A stretch of DNA of 37,897 bases from a bacterium (GTDB lineage: Bacteria; Babelota; Babeliae; Babelales; Chromulinivoraceae), in NCBI GenBank assembly GCA_947377595.1, contig CANCGK010000002.1, positions 1-37,897 of the forward strand, in the 5' to 3' direction. A program made the position numbers and the translations under genes. The notes under the pieces were generated by a model. The model was not told where the DNA came from and searched no databases. It worked only from the letters and a program-made list of their open reading frames with translations. The first letter of the stretch is position 1. The number at the start of each line of letters is the position of its first letter. Below are positions 37,582-37,897 of this stretch, one piece after another.

Positions 37582-37897
37582 ATGATGAAACGTTCTTTTT
37601 ATATACATTTTATAGTTATAATAAGTCTATTGCATGTCAAAAACTTGTCATGCGGTGATATTTATGTTCAGCCTGGAGCAAATTTAACGATTAATAATCA
37701 TGCTCCAAGTGGTAGTGTTGTCGAAGTGACAACCAACGTAGCAACCGACCAAAAAACCGACCAAAAAACCGACCAAAAAACCGACCAAGATCAAGGCGGG
37801 CAAAATCAAACTGCTTGTGCTCATGCACAATCTGATGCAACTGCGACGAATTTAAATCTGGCTGAAGTATTATCTGATATGAAATCTCATTGTGTAT
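37582..37897 (+). CDS. Secreted hypothetical protein, truncated by window end, with TDQK tandem repeats
   Basis: MMKRSFYIHFIVIISLLHVKNLSCGDIYVQPGANLTINNHAPSGSVVEVTTNVATDQKTDQKTDQKTDQDQGGQNQ..., open at the right edge, absent from ORF track. Confidence 0.65.
   Translation, partial: MMKRSFYIHFIVIISLLHVKNLSCGDIYVQPGANLTINNHAPSGSVVEVTTNVATDQKTDQKTDQKTDQDQGGQNQTACAHAQSDATATNLNLAEVLSDMKSHCV
37744..37788 (+). repeat. 12-bp tandem repeat (accgaccaaaaa), about 3.7 units, in-frame
   Basis: accgaccaaaaa x3 then accgaccaa, encoding TDQK TDQK TDQK TDQ. Confidence 0.92.

Overview
AT-rich bacterial chromosome segment. The gene content (many short orphan secreted proteins, compact operons) resembles an intracellular or host-associated lineage such as Dependentiae/TM6; that taxonomic guess is inference only. 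Recognisable housekeeping genes: alaS (partial), HIT hydrolase, glyA, efp, nusB, ndk, rpsA, sufU-like, a divergent PRPP synthetase, nusA, infB, nfo and aspS. There is also an amino-acid ABC transporter operon, a bidomain Zn-ADH/Gfo-Idh-MocA oxidoreductase, a GT2 glycosyltransferase, a Bcp-type peroxiredoxin, a double M16 peptidase, a ComEC-like fragment, a clostripain (C11) protease and an outer-membrane-like protein. I found no tRNA/rRNA genes, CRISPR array or transposase. The most striking structure is the ~0.6 kb intergenic region upstream of nusA (27.5-28.15 kb). It has two inverted arrays of four DnaA-box-like 9-mers at 11-12 bp spacing, a ninth box, a DnaA-trio-like tract (CTATTATTACTATTA) and an AT-rich stretch. 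The sign of GC skew on the + strand appears to change there, so it is a strong candidate chromosomal origin without dnaA beside it. Secondary finds are a GC-rich structured candidate ncRNA (about 4.9-5.13 kb), a promoter/leader-peptide/terminator arrangement at 8.63-8.75 kb, a tandem pair of secreted paralogs, a truncated ComEC and an un-called 58-aa lipoprotein.
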